From contig CM046333.1 of the NCBI GenBank assembly GCA_025403435.1, positions 13,789,770-13,853,769 of the forward strand: a stretch of DNA of 64,000 nucleotides, read 5' to 3'. The translations under genes were made by a program, and so were the position numbers. The DNA comes from Artocarpus heterophyllus. Taxonomy: Eukaryota; Streptophyta; Magnoliopsida; Rosales; Moraceae. Below the pieces are notes generated by a model, which saw nothing but the letters and a program-made list of their open reading frames with translations, was not told where the DNA came from and ran no database searches. Positions 35,835 to 48,789 of the stretch are shown here, in pieces (position 1 is the stretch's first letter; every line of letters begins with the position of its first letter).

Positions 35835-35960
35835 ATGACATGCCTTCAGGAGCATCAAGTGATGATTGCCATGAATGCTGCCATCGAGGATGCGTACAAA
35901 AAGGTCTTTGTTGATTCCTATCAACATGGTGCACCTCTCAACAAAGGGTGGAGTTTTTGA
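35835..35960 (+). pseudogene. Short coding-like fragment, unknown
   Basis: 41 sense codons, ATG to TGA, with a balanced amino-acid composition (it includes NAAIEDAYKKVFVDSY) in otherwise AT-rich non-coding DNA and immediately beside a MITE relic. I do not recognise the protein. It may be a gene fragment captured or stranded by mobile elements; the evidence is composition only. Confidence 0.2.
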
Positions 35961-37299
35961 CCGAATGAATAAGGATCAATTGGTAGAATTTTGATTGAGG
36001 AAGAGAATACAGAATGGATGCTTTTTTCGTTCGCTATGTGCTGACTAGAGAGACCATAAATCAACAACACCACCAAATAATTTTATTTTTTGTCACATGA
36101 GAGTCATGCTTTTACTAACACGAGCATAGTGACAATCGTAGTGCTCTCTATAATTTGTCTTTTTATCTCTTATTCAATCAAAATCCTTTAGAGTGCTAGA
36201 AGTTCTTTGAGACTTATCCTGGTATGCTTCAACAGGACCCATATACAGCCAAAGGCCAAAAAGTACTTCCTTTATTCTGCAGCCAAGCCATGATTATATG
36301 AAACACGTCAACGAAAAGTAACTATATGCTCTTATCCTTTTAGAAATTTTCTCTCTTTTTTTCTTAAAGAATTGTTTGGTTTTGTGTAGAGTGAACTTGA
36401 AAAGCGTAATTATGGAACGAATTTATTTGAAAATGGAATGGCGATCTCAATGCTTTGGACCGTTGATAGGTATAAATTTTGTAGTGCGTGCGAAAGCAAC
36501 TTTATAGGAGATAAGAGAAAAAGTATTGGTTTATGGGAGATAAGAGTAGAAGTCATTAGTTCCCTTGTCCAATGGCAGGTGATCATCTCGGTTTGAAATA
36601 TCAATCCATCATGCATGCCTATTAATGTATATCGCAAAGTAAAAGCAAAGCCACCGTAATGCGCTATAGCAAATAGTCTTCATATGGCATTGATTTCTTT
36701 TTAAGGAGAATAAAGGAAATAAGCAGCTCTTATAAAAGAATAGAAATTAATAGGGCAAGTTTAAAACAAAGTTAATAAACACGTAAAAAAACATAAATAC
36801 AGATTTTATAAATAATTAAATTATAAAAATACCTTTAATTTAAATATTATCAATTTTAAAAAAATGATAAAAACCGTAAGTTAGAACCATTTTTATTATA
36901 GTATGTGAAAATTTTATACTATTTATAACTAAATTTGTGATAAAAACCGTCTCAATCGGTAAATCTTTTTAAAACCTTAATTTTGGATCCTAAAAAACCA
37001 TAAATGCAGACTGTCCTATTCCTTCCTCCCTCTCTCCCTCCGACGAAGGCGCGACAGCTCTGGGATCGATGGAGAACATGACCGAGATCACCGTGGTAGA
37101 GCTTCTCCGTGAGTCGTCGCCTTAGTTTGAGAAGACTTCCTCAAAGTCGCCGGAGCAAGGTGATTGATCACTGACAAAGACGAAACGACGATCGCAAAGT
37201 TCATCAGCCCGACACCTTCGTTGATGTCAGCTACTACATCGGTGACTTCGTGTAATTCACGATGATGTCTGTCATTGTCTTTTGCTGTCTTCTAATTAG
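35961..37299. other. Intergenic DNA with a GC-richer patch
   Basis: No gene established. A more GC-rich patch at about 37030-37255 opens with a short plus-strand frame (MENMTEITVVELLRESSP) that hits a stop at once, so it may be a small gene fragment. Its relation to the neighbouring decayed gypsy element is unclear. Confidence 0.35.
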
Positions 37300-37621
37300 A
37301 ATCTCATGTAATTCATGATCACTTCTTAATTCACCAGTGAAGATATTAGCTACCATCCATTCATCGACTGATTATATTTGTTTAGCTCTTGAGTAAAGCC
37401 ATCAAGGAAGGATCTTAGATTCTCTCCAAGTTTCATTTTGATATTCATAAGGTCTGCTACAGTCTTCCTTTCTACACGTTAATAGATAAATTGGGTCACA
37501 AATTTATCGGGCAACATCTAAAAACTTCAAATTGAATTCGGTTTCAACTGGGTTGAACCAGGTTGCAGCTGTGCCCGATAGCACTTTGGGAAAGACCTTG
37601 CAGTAGAGATTTTCGTTTGAG
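37300..37621 (-). pseudogene. Ty3/gypsy gag remnant, downstream part
   Basis: On the minus strand, with stops and shifts, this stretch matches the Retrotrans_gag core: a VFPKVLSGTAATWFN segment, an ADLMNIKM helix and GENLRSFLDGF. It continues the gag piece at 44238-44432 on the other side of the copia insertion. The element is old and non-functional. Confidence 0.65.
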
Positions 37622-37626
37622 GTTTC

Positions 37627-38066
37627 TGTTATACTTTAATATCTGTAATTCTCAAAATCTTAGAACTCAATAATTTTCACAAAAGAAAATTTATAGCGTA
37701 CCTTGATTCATAGCTTTAATTTTTCAGAAACTCTGGAACAAAAATAGTCAGACAAGAAGAACCCAGTTTCTCTCTCTAAACTCACAGTTTCTTTAACGTA
37801 TTTTCTGATGGAGAGAAGAATACAATTGAATAGGGTGGAGAGAGGACTAGACTCCTATTTATAAACCCTCAATAGGTGTCTTTCCATCAAAGCACATATC
37901 TCTTCACATACAGACATATCTTTTCAGATATAGACACATCTTTTAATAAGAGTTGCAACCCTCATAGCCAATAGAATTTTAGCATTTAAATAATTATTAA
38001 ATTAAATAAATAAATCTGATAAATTTTATAGGCCTTTAATTAATTATGTGGGTCATAATTCTAACA
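37627..38066 (-). repeat. 3' LTR of the copia element (440 bp)
   Basis: It begins TGTTATACTTTAATATC and ends CATAATTCTAACA. Beside it, on the minus strand, AAGTGGGAGAA (38067-38077) is the polypurine tract. About half a dozen substitutions and one single-base indel separate it from its partner. Confidence 0.93.
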
Positions 38067-38437
38067 TTCTCCCACTTGACCCATATAATATTAATTTTTA
38101 GTTTAATAATGCCATAATGTGCACAACAATATTATGCTAAATCTTTTAAAATTGGCTAATATTCTACATCATAATTAAACTGAAAATCTAAAGTGAGTCA
38201 TGGCGGTTGTACATCACAATCTACTGTAGTCCCTTCCATGTACTACAACATTAGATATCTATTTAACATGATTCATAATTGAGAGGTATAATAATAGTCC
38301 ACTTTAATGTCTTCGTTAAGACTATCCTGTCAAACATTAATCTATAATAATCATGTATACAAAATAGAAAACATGATATATCGAGAACATAATAAGTGTC
38401 ATATCATTAAAATGAAATAAAACATAATACATAATCA

Positions 38438-38928
38438 TTAATGACGTCTAATAACACCCATTCGATCAACATGTTCAATAAATGTCTTGGGCGGTAATCC
38501 TTTTGTTAAAGGATCTGCAATCATAAGATTGGTGCTAATTTGTTCAATTGATACTTTACGTTCTCGAACTTCTTGCTTAAAGACTAAGTTCTTAATATCC
38601 ATACGTTTTGCACCATCAGAATACTTGTCGTTCTTGGCAAAGAAGACTGCTGCGGCATTATCACAATAAATTTTCAGCGGCCTGGCTATACTTTCGACAA
38701 CTCCAAGTCCCGAAATAAAATTCCGAAACCATAAACCATGACTTGTGGCCTCAAAGCATGCCACAAACTCAGCCTCCATAGTGGATGCAGCAATGACGGA
38801 CTGCTTCGCACTCTTTCATGAAATTGCTCCTCCGGCCAAAAGGAACATATAACCGAATGTATATTTTCTACTATCAGCACATCCAGCAAAGTCTGAATCT
38901 GAGTAACCAACAACTTCAAGATGATCAC
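38438..38928 (-). pseudogene. Copia RNase H region, broken
   Basis: The C-terminal part of the polyprotein. It includes MEAEFVACFEATSHGLW, YCDNAAAVFFAKND and the closing ADPLTKGLPPKTFIEHV motif of copia RNase H domains. It is separated from the reverse transcriptase by stops and frame changes between about 38780 and 39230. Confidence 0.85.
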
Positions 38929-39007
38929 ATCTTCTATAAGTGAGCATATGGTCCTTTGTTCCTTGCAAATACCTGAAAACTTTCTTTGCAGCTTTCCAAT
39001 GATCTAT

Positions 39008-40035
39008 TCATGGATTACTTTGATATCTTCCCAACATCCCAATAGCAAAACTAATATCTGGTCTGGTGCAAGTTTGAGCATACAACAAGCTACCAACAAC
39101 AGATGCATAAGGAATGTTTTTCATTTGCGCTCGTTCCAATTCATTCTTTGGACATTGCATACAACTAAATTTGTCCCCTTTTTGAATTGGAACTATACAT
39201 GCTGAGCATTTGTCCATCTTAAATTTCTCTAAAACTTGTTAATATAGCCTTTCTGAGACAACCCCAACAATCCTTGTGATCTATCACGGAATATTTCTAT
39301 TCCTATCATATAAGTTGCCTCACCTATGTCTTTCATTTTAAAGTTCTTAGAGAGGAATTTCTTAGTTTCATTTAATAAACCAAGATTGTTAGCAGCAAGC
39401 AAAATATCATCAAAATATAGGACCAAGAAAATAAACTTGCTCCCATTGACCTTCATATATATACACCGATCAACAATGTTCTCTTTAAATCCAAACGAAG
39501 TAATGATATCATTAAACTTAAGATACCATTGTCGGGAAGCTTGTTTAAGTCCATATATTGACTTCTTTAATTTACACACCATGTGTTCCTTTTCTTTAAT
39601 TGAAAAGCCTTCAGGTTGGTCCATATAGACTTCTTCCTCTAAATTTTCATTGAGAAAGGCGGTTTTCACATCTATTTGGTGTAACTCTAAATCAAAATGA
39701 GCCACCAATGCCATAATAATTCTGAGTGAATCTTTCTTAGAGACCGGTGAAAAAGTCTCTTTGTAGTCAATACCTTCTTTCTGAGTAAAACCTTTGACAA
39801 CAAGTCTAGCCTTGTACCGTTCAATATTGCCTTTAGAGTCATGCTTGGTCTTAAAGACCCATTTACACCCGACTCTCTTGCAATCTTCAGGCAACTCAAT
39901 AAGGTCCCAAACTTGATTTTGATCCATAGATTTTAACTCATCTTTCATAGCATTGAGCCACTTGTCAAAATCCATACTTTTCATGGCTTGTGAAAACGAA
40001 ACTGGATCTGAAATCGGATCATTATCGATTTCCAA
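39008..40035 (-). pseudogene. Copia reverse transcriptase, broken
   Basis: The 39229-40035 frame contains KWVFKTKHDSKGNIERYKAR, the FSPVSKKDSLR region, QIDVKTAFLNENLEEEVYM and the catalytic FDD in LYFDDILLAAN, where most copia elements have YVDD. A second short frame (39008-39217) continues the connection domain. The N-terminal side is separated from the integrase by another interruption. It belongs to the 37627-44232 element. Confidence 0.9.
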
Positions 40036-40050
40036 GTCAATTTCAGACTC

Positions 40051-41255
40051 TTATAGATAAACCACATAATCATCAGGAACAACAAATCGTTTTTCTCTTT
40101 GAGATCTTCTTAATACTGTTTCTTGTGGTTTAGCTACTATTGGTTCCTCGAGTACAACTTCATTGTGAAGTGGTTGGCCATTCACTTGTTGTTCTTGAAC
40201 ATTATTAGGCTGTATAACAATGTTAGGAACAATCTTGGAAGTTACAGGTAGAGGTACTTCTACCCTAACTTCTTCAATGACCACATTACGTGGTTCTCCA
40301 CTCCCACTAATTTCACCATTCTCGATGACCTAGCATTTCCAGATTCAATTATTCTCATACTATGGATAGGACAATAAAACTTATACCATTTAGATTTTTC
40401 AGAATAACCAATGAAATAACCACTAGTTGTCTTAAAATCCAATTTCTTTTCATATGGATTGTAAATTTTCACTTCCGTCGGGCAGCCCCAAACATGCAGA
40501 TGCCTTAAACTAGGTTTCATTCCCGTCCACATCTCAAAAGGAGTTTTCGGGACTGCCTTACTAGGAACCCTATTCAGTATATACATGGCGGTCTTTAATG
40601 CATGCATCCACAAAGATAAAGGTAAAGATGAATAACTTAACATGCTTCTAACCATATCCATTAATGTACGATTACGCCTTTCTGCTACACCATTTTGTTG
40701 TGGTGTACCTGGCATAGTGTATTGCGCACATATGCCTCGCTTTTCTAGGAATTTAGCAAATGGACCTAGACACTGCCCTGACTCATCATACTTTCCATAG
40801 TATTCACCACCTCTATCTAATCTTACAATTTTCACCTTTTTATCTAATTGCCTCTCAACCTCATTAATAAATACCTCAAGGGCTTCAACAGATTGAGATT
40901 TTTCATGCAATAGATAAAGATAACCATAACGTGAAAAATCATCGATAAAAGTGATAAAGTACTTTTCTCCACTAAAGGATGGAGTATCAAAAGGTCCACA
41001 TATGTCGGTATGTATGAGTTCAAGAAGTTGTGTACTTCTTGTAGCCCCTTTCTTAATGTGTTTAGTTTGCTTTTCTTTAATACAATCAATACACACACCG
41101 AGATCAGTAAAATCTAAATTCGAAAGAATTCCATTCTTTACTAACATCTCTATTCTTTCCTTGGATATATGACCCAAGCGTTTATGCCACAAGTAAGCAG
41201 AACTTTCATCAACTAAACTCCGTTTAGTTCCAATACTTCGATGCATGGTTAGCAA
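40051..41255 (-). pseudogene. Copia integrase, broken
   Basis: A pre-integrase zinc site (HKRLGH followed by CIDC) precedes the catalytic core: HTDICGPF for the first Asp, [10 protein letters not shown] for the second, and [11 protein letters not shown] for the Glu. The following segment ([31 protein letters not shown]) is the usual copia extension, and 40051-40284 is the linker towards the reverse transcriptase. It is separated from gag/protease by a frameshift in a T-run near 41265. Confidence 0.9.
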
Positions 41256-41332
41256 AGTTTCAGCAAAAAATTATCAAGCTTTAACTTATATAAACCATCA
41301 TAAAGGATTCCAGAGCCAATAAAATTATTATT

Positions 41333-42532
41333 TTAATATAAACTGAAAGATCCAAATCCAAACTTACAATAAAATCCCGCTACATCAAGTTCTGATAAAG
41401 AAACTAAATTGCGAGAAAAAGTAGGTACATAAAGAGTTTGGTATAAATCAAGATAATATCCAGTATCTAATATTAAGTGATAAGTGCCAATTCCTTCCAC
41501 TGAAGCTTTATCTCGATTCCCCATGTAAATAAAACTTTCATTTGCTCTTATGGGTTGGATCGTAAGGAATCCCTGCATCGTATTAGAAATGTGAGTAGTT
41601 GAACCTGAATCAATCCACCAAGTATTATAAGGAACTTCAATTAAATTTGATTCGAAACAAACTAAAGCACAAGGCTTACCTTTCTTTTCGAACCAAGCCT
41701 TACATTTTTGACAATCTTTCTTTAAGTGCCCAAATTTGTTACAAAAATAGCACTTAACATTGTGTTCCTTCTTGTGGATTTGAGTTGACTCATTCAGGTT
41801 ATGCAACTCCTTCTTGAACCCTTTCTTCTTGTTCTTTCCAGGCTTCTTTTTAGTGCTCTTTTCAGCCTTTTGATTCACAAGATGAACGGAATGAGGTTTC
41901 TGATTCTTCAATCTCGCCTCCTCTTGGATAAGCATACTGGTCAATTCATTAATATTTCATTTATCTTTAATTGTGTTATAACTCATCTGGAATGGACCAT
42001 ATTGTTCAGGAGGAAGCGAGTTGAGAATGAACTGTACTAGAAAGTACTCATCCACAGACATCCCCAAAGACTTTAATTTTGCTGCTATATTTGTCATTTC
42101 AAGGACATGCTCATGCATAGTACAAGAACCATCAAATTTCATGTTAGTTAATTTAGCCATTAATGTACCAGCAAGAGACTTATCAGCAGTTTGAGAGCGC
42201 TCTTCCACTAGTTTCATAAATTCCTTAGCACTTTCAGTCTTGGGAAAAGTACTTTTAATGTTGTTTGCTACTGTCATTCGCATGAACATTAAGCTTAATC
42301 TATTAGACATTTCCCATAATTTATGAAAAGTTTTCTCCTCCTCACTACTAGCATCAGTAATAGTAGTGGGTTCCTTATCTTGAAGTGCTAAATCAAGATC
42401 CAAGACACTTAAGTGAAATTGGACTTGTTCGCACCAATCAGAGAAATTCAATCCATTAAATAAGGGAAAGAATGAAGCATGCGAATGCAGAGAAACAGGA
42501 ACAGATACTACAAATATGCAAGAAACATTCAT
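41333..42532 (-). pseudogene. Copia gag and protease, broken
   Basis: The first frame (41957-42532) is the gag capsid-like region (UBN2-type), with LEMTNIAAKLKSLGMSVDEY and ILNSLPPEQY. The second (41333-41944) has the zinc knuckle CYFCNKFGHLKKDC and the protease active site WWIDSGSTTHI. The two are separated by a single TGA stop in what is otherwise one frame. The start at 42532 is plausible but the true initiation codon may differ. Confidence 0.9.
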
Positions 42533-43775
42533 ACATTAATGCTTTGAGATGATCACATAATTAGATTCAAACTAAGACAGTAATTATATATCCTAGTTCT
42601 CCTTTGGGTGATACTAAGACATACAAACTATAAATGATGTTAATTTAAAAGTAAAAATTTAATTTGGTAATCATAAATAGCCTAGTAAAAATGCTTGCTA
42701 TCTTTGGATAAACAAACAAAAATAATAGGACATATTAATTACCAACTATTATATTCATCAATTATAAAGAAAGCTAATCAACCTTTGAGCGATTCCTAAG
42801 TTCTTATAATAGATGAAATTCAATGACCCATGATCTATAAATATCATCTCAATCATAAGCATCAAAATTAATGAGTAATTGAACTTTTGTTTCTCAATTT
42901 TAAAAATTACTAAACTTTAAAGTTTGGCCACTTTGGTGACTAACAAACTATAATAATATAATTTTAAAATTGGAAACAATACCTTTACTTGTTCCATAAA
43001 ATAAATAAACGTATAATTAACCATAAACCAACATGCAATATATAAATACTTTCTTTTCGGCTTTGGCAAGCCCATTACTGATGTTGCCACAATACATATT
43101 CCTTCCATAACTCGTCTCAGAAAAGCCTTTATTGAAAAGAAAAGAAAAAAAAAAGTGCCTTCACTTTGACGTACAGGAACATTAAATGCAATTGAAGAGC
43201 AGTTATTTATGAATTACTATTATACGTGTTTGTTCTTTAATTTTGCTGCTTTTCTTTATATACATGCGCCATTTTTTTTTAATAAACAATTAGTGGCCAT
43301 AAGCGTTAAACACGCATATCCAGGGAGACAAAGAAACGACGAAAAGAAAAGAAAAATTTTACTGTTTGCTGTCAATTCTAATACAGACACGCAGACACTG
43401 GGCATGCAAAGAAAACAAGAAAAAGTAAAAGTTTTCTTCACAGAGATATACAATATATCTCGTACAGTAATGGACAGTCAATTACACTGCAAAGCATTTA
43501 TTATATTGCACAAACTCTTTCTCCTTTTTTTTTTTTAATCAAGCGGTTGCTTGCGTATGTGTATGCATATAAAGCAGTAAAAGTCAAGTAATGCAACAAA
43601 TCAAAGCCAATAAATGCGGTAAGATAGTACGCAAATAACATCGCACAGCATCACGCGCGATTACCTTTGAATCAAAATTTTTTTTTTTTATTCAATGCAT
43701 TCTAATTGCAGCGGAAACTAAGGTTCATACATAAATGCAGAAACAATTCTAAAGGAAAATTATGAATTCTAAAAC
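42533..43775 (-). other. 5' untranslated leader of the copia element
   Basis: About 1.2 kb between the primer site and gag without coding signal. It is AT-rich, with a few poly-A/T runs. The open frames there are short and unrelated to known proteins. Confidence 0.6.
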
Positions 43776-43789
43776 TGTCTCTGATACCA
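43776..43789 (-). promoter_or_regulatory. Primer-binding site, tRNA-iMet type
   Basis: On the minus strand TGGTATCAGAGAC lies two bases inside the 5' LTR. It pairs with the 3' end of initiator tRNA-Met, the usual primer of copia elements. Confidence 0.85.
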
Positions 43790-43791
43790 CA

Positions 43792-44232
43792 TGTTATACT
43801 TTAATATCTGTAATTCTCAAAATCTTAGAACTCAATAATTTTCACAAAAGAAAATTTAGAGCGTACCTTGATTCATAGCTTTAATTTTTCAGAAACTCTG
43901 GAACAAAAATAGTCAGACAAGAAGAACCCATTTTCTCTCTCTAAACCCACAGTTTCTTTAACGTATTTTCTGATGGAGAGAAGAATACAATTGAATAGGG
44001 TGGAGAGAGGACTAGACTCCTATTTATAGACCCTCAATAGGTGTCTTTCCATCAAAGCACATATCTCTTCACATACAGACATATCTTTTCAGATATAGAC
44101 ACATCTTTTAATAAAAGTTGCAACCCCTCATAGCCAATAGAATTTTAGCATTTAAATAATTATTAAACTAAATAAATAAATCTGATAAATTTTATAGGCC
44201 TTTAATTAATTATGTGGGTCATAATTCTAACA
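43792..44232 (-). repeat. 5' LTR of the copia element (441 bp)
   Basis: Partner of 37627-38066, with the same TGTTATAC and CTAACA ends. It is followed by GTTTC (44233-44237), the second half of the target duplication. Being the upstream LTR on the minus strand, it would carry the promoter. Confidence 0.93.
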
Positions 44233-44237
44233 GTTTC

Positions 44238-45440
44238 GAGCATCATCACCTGTCGAAATAGATGTAAAAATTCTATCGAATCTGATTTACCATCAAAGGT
44301 TTTCATTTTTGGAGCTTCAATTTTTTTTGGTTTGGGCATGAGTAGGATTTCTTCAGTGAAAGGGGACTTTGCCATCTTTCTTGCTTCACGAATTGCCATT
44401 TCGGCCGGAGTTAGATTCATAATCTCTTTCAACTAACCATCCAGGCAGTCTTTTACCCTCTCAACATTTCATTGCTCATATCCTACTTAGTCATAGATTT
44501 AGATCAAGATTTCAGTTTTATCGAGCACTTTTGGGGTTCTTACTTATGCAGTTTTTGTTCGCACTTTTTCTGTTTCAGTTTTCTTTTTCTGCATTTCAAG
44601 AACCATTTCTGAATCTGCCTCATCTTCCTTTGGCTCGTCTTCTCTAGTCGCTACATTCGTCGAGTTCTTTCCTTGAATCCTCCAGCTGTTTATGGAGTTC
44701 TTTCTGACTTCGTCTCATCCCTTCCATGACCTCCTCGGAGTGTCTATGTTATTCTTGTAAACTCTTGATAATCTGTAGAAGTTCTTGTTGTGGATCTATT
44801 GAAGTATTTCCGATGTTGAAGTTGGATTCTGACTGTTAAACATCCTCTTGGTTTTTGGCTGTTCTTTTATAGATTGTCATCTCCTTACGCTGAGCTTGAC
44901 TTCCTTCTAAGTAGTTTCCCACAGACGACGTCAAATTTGTTTGGGTAATTTTTTGAGACTTCAAACAAATCCTAAAACTTGAATTCTAGAACTCTCTCTC
45001 TCTGACTCAAAGAAAGAGATATAATTCTCTCCCAAAAAAAGGAATTTATCTCTCTGGAATCTCTCACTAGAATTCCTCAAATGGCCAAAGAGTCTCTTTT
45101 CAACCTGCAAAATCCCTTATTATAGATGTCGGAACAGTTTAATCTCTTCTTTGATTGAGAACAGTCAGATATCGCTTGTTCTTTCTAAGCCATATGATCA
45201 TCCGCTTCTGACATGGCAGTCTACTTAAGTTAGTTTGAAGCTCCCGACAATTCTCTTTGAATTTGAGCAAATTCCTTCGAATCCTCGTTTATCTCAACTT
45301 CTAATTCCGAAATGTCTCGTTCACCTTAAACCCAACGACGTTGTTTCTTTTGGGTTTTCCCGCTTGCTCAACTTCTTTACTGGAATGACAATATTTCAAC
45401 ATTAATTTCTTTTACTCCCCACAAATAATCTTTAACAAAT
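44238..45440 (-). mobile_element. Decayed Ty3/gypsy element, 5' part
   Basis: Reading on the minus strand, an LTR-like stretch (about 44936-45440) leads into TGACGTCGTCTGTGGGAA (44916-44933). That is a decayed form of the TGGCGCCGTCTGTGGGAA junction typical of plant gypsy elements. A leader follows, then a gag frame (44238-44432) with MAIREARKMA and APKMKTFDGKSD. Gag resumes at 37300-37621 beyond the copia insertion. The left limit of the LTR and any 3' LTR were not found. Confidence 0.6.
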
Positions 45441-48400
45441 CAAGAGCAAATCCGGATTTTCACCCAAAAAATAAAAGAAAAAAGAAATCTAATTAAAAAA
45501 AAAGTCAGATATAAACAAAGCTAAAGAATATCAACATTTAAATACCATTTTTTATAATCAAGGTGCCAATCAGAACTAGAGTTGAAAATTCTTGTAACCT
45601 TCCCCTTTCGCATAAAAAAATTGATTTTAATTTCCTCAATTGCTCACCTTCAGAACGAGAGAAATGGGGAGTTAGGTTTTGAACAATGTTCCAAACATTT
45701 AGAAAACATAAAACACTTTATAATAAACATAAAGGCTCAAGAACTTTTTGTCTTTAAACGTTGTAAATAATTGTCATAAATTTTTCTCGAGAAAAAATAT
45801 TTTCTAGAACTCAATTTTTTCCTGGTTGAGAGTACATTTGTCTCTTTGTGAGGGAGGAATAAAATCGAAAAAGTTTTTTAAATTTAAAAGAAAACTATTT
45901 ATAGTTTTCAAAATAGAAAATGAATTAGGAAAAGGAATAATTATATGTGTAATTGTTCCTCATATATACCTTTTTAGCAGGTTTTCATGAGTGCACAATT
46001 AAAGAGGAAACTCATTCTTGTCTCATAGTTGTTTGAAGGCTCTGCTCTCCTTCTTCGCTCTCAATCTTTTACAAAATGGAGCTGATAAGATGATAATATT
46101 CTCTAATCCTTGTAGATCGATGGGCTAGAAATTGTCAGCCTGAACATTTTGCCGACAAGAAGGGAGATGCTAGCAGTTTTAGCCACAACTGCTTTGAATA
46201 GCTCTCTCTCTCTCTCTCTCAAATTATTCTCCTGGGAAAGCCGCTAAACTGAAACAAATGCTCTTGTTGCTTTCAAAAAAGAAAGAAGATAAGACACATT
46301 GAAGAAAAAAAGAAAAGAAAAAATGTTCTTCTATGAAAAAAAAAATGAAATAAAAATGTTCTTATGATCTGTCATATCTGAACCATTGACTATCCATTTG
46401 AACACTGAAGTTTGTTTTCTTTTGCTTGCCGTAATTTGTCGTTTTTTTTAAAAATCTTGTTTGATGCAGATAATTAAAGGTCATATATGATATTATCCAC
46501 CCTTTGAAGGCTTATTATTGTTGTTGTTGCTGTGAAAGTGTCATGTGAGTTGTGTAAAATAATAGGGGCTCAAGGGAGTATGTGCTTGGACTTATTTTTA
46601 TTTTTTATTTTCATTTTTTAAGAAAATACTTGTGTCGATGAGAAATCATGAAATCATACAATACGAGACACATAATTAGTGGAGTAATATCTTTCAACCA
46701 CACAAAAACTTATTTTGGATCGACCTTAAATTTTTACATATACAATTTTCCTTTTACCTTCCTTCTACCTCCCTCCTCTTATTTTCATTTTTGTATTTTT
46801 TTCCCTTGCTCTTCTTTTTCATGGGCTGGACTGAAACTATAACACAATTTTATATTGTAACAAACTACTATAACATATAAAAATTTTATACTATAATAAG
46901 CTACTATAGCATATAAAAATTTTATATTATAACAAATTAAAATTTAAAATTTTAACTTATTACTGGAACAAAGCACTAGTTACTAGTTACTTAAAAAAGG
47001 GACATAAAGGACCATATGGATTCTTGCGGGAATAATTTATTTTTTGGTCCTCTGGATGCAGCTTTGCCAGCTGAATGATAAATATCATTCTTCAATAAAA
47101 AATTAATTAGAATTTTGAAACTGAGCGATGACTATGAAATGTCTTCTACCATTTTTTTTGGACAGTTATGTTACGTAATCTTTGTACCATAGATGTTGAC
47201 CGCTATGTTTGGGGGACAACCCATTTGCGATGTTTTGTCCCGATTGTAAACTACGTATTATATATTACAGCACTTTATATATAAAAAAACTTCTTCTTCT
47301 TTCTTCGCTTTTGCTTATATATATATAAATTTGTACATATAACACATAGATAATGAGATCGAAGATATATATAATATTGTATATCTATAAAAATGCGATG
47401 CTTTTGTCTCGATATTAATACTATACGTATTATATAGTCTTTTATGTGCTATGATCAATGGCTACATTCTAAATATCCAATAATTTTCTTTTCTTTTAAA
47501 AAAAATATCAATCCTCTTGTGAGATGCGTGACATAAATCACATATAATTAGTCTAGGATTGTGGAATATTGGCACTATTCATATTTTCAACCTTATTGTT
47601 TGCTTGTTGGACTGGAATAGAATTCCAAATGTACTATTTAAGTACGTGTCTCAAAGAGAAGGAAAGTGAACTGAAAGGTTACTTGTAATTTGAAAATTTT
47701 GATTGTTTAACTTTTGTAGCGACCGACATCCTAATAGTGGCCTTTTTTTGCCAATAATATTTGTCAATTCATCAAGCAAAGAAGATGACAATAGGATAAT
47801 TTAATTTATAGGAAAATGGATAACAAATCCGTGTTGATCATATGTAGGTCTAGGGCAAACCTAATAGTTTGTTATATTAATAATTGTATTAATCAACTAA
47901 TTAGCAACGAACGTGACAGAAGAACTTTTAGTTAAACAAATTTGAAAAGATTGCGTCATCGATCGAGCATATAAATTAACTTCTATTTGAAGTTTGTGTT
48001 CCTGCTTATTTAAACTTTCAGTTATCCTAAATACAAAACAAAAAAAACATTTTTTTTTCTATGAGAAAAGATACGTGCACTTAGACCATGATTTTTCGCC
48101 CTTGACAATTTAATAGGTGAACAAGACATAAGGCCTGTTTCAGGTTTTTTTTTTTTTTTTTTAAAGAGGAAGAAAAAAAAAAAAAAAAGACCTCAATTGG
48201 AGGATATGAAATGATCAATGGCCCTTGTGAGAAGTTTTTTTTTTTTTTTTTTAAGGTCTCGCGTGAAAATGCCCTTGTTTGTCTTGAACAATGTCAAGGT
48301 CACTTGAGGCTCCTAAAGCCTTTCCTCAAAGCTGTCAACTCGCAGGGTGGATGTTAAAGGCAACATCGTTGCTCATTAGGGTTTGGAGAAAATTTTGGGA

Positions 48401-48751
48401 TTTTATTTTAAATTCGGGGCCGATGTATGATTTTGAATTCTTAAGGAGTCAAATTATAGTTTAGTACTTTCGGTTTATATAAATAACATATGCATTAATA
48501 ACAAATGAAAAAAAATAGATCTAAAGCATGAATTTATGGCGTTTTGAAGAGCCCAAATAATAGGGCCCAGAGTCGCACAGCGAAACTCTGTGTTTGCTCT
48601 TTTTCGGCCCAAACAATTTAGACACTTTCAGAGTTCAGATACCCTCAATAGTTTAGACACTTTTTTGTGAGAAAATAAAAAGCTCTATTCTCTTCGCCTT
48701 TGTAACACGCAATAATTTACGTACGAGATAGTCATATGTATTTCCGAGTGT

Positions 48752-48789
<38 letters not shown>

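Larger units (their letters stand above)
37627..44232 (-). mobile_element. Full-length, disabled Ty1/copia retrotransposon
   Basis: LTRs at 37627-38066 and 43792-44232 are about 98-99% identical by eye, and GTTTC is duplicated at 37622-37626 and 44233-44237. On the minus strand the order is LTR, primer site, gag, protease, integrase, reverse transcriptase, RNase H, polypurine tract, LTR, which is the copia order. The polyprotein is broken by stops and frameshifts. It was inserted into the gag region of an older gypsy element. The lineage within copia is not assigned. Confidence 0.95.
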
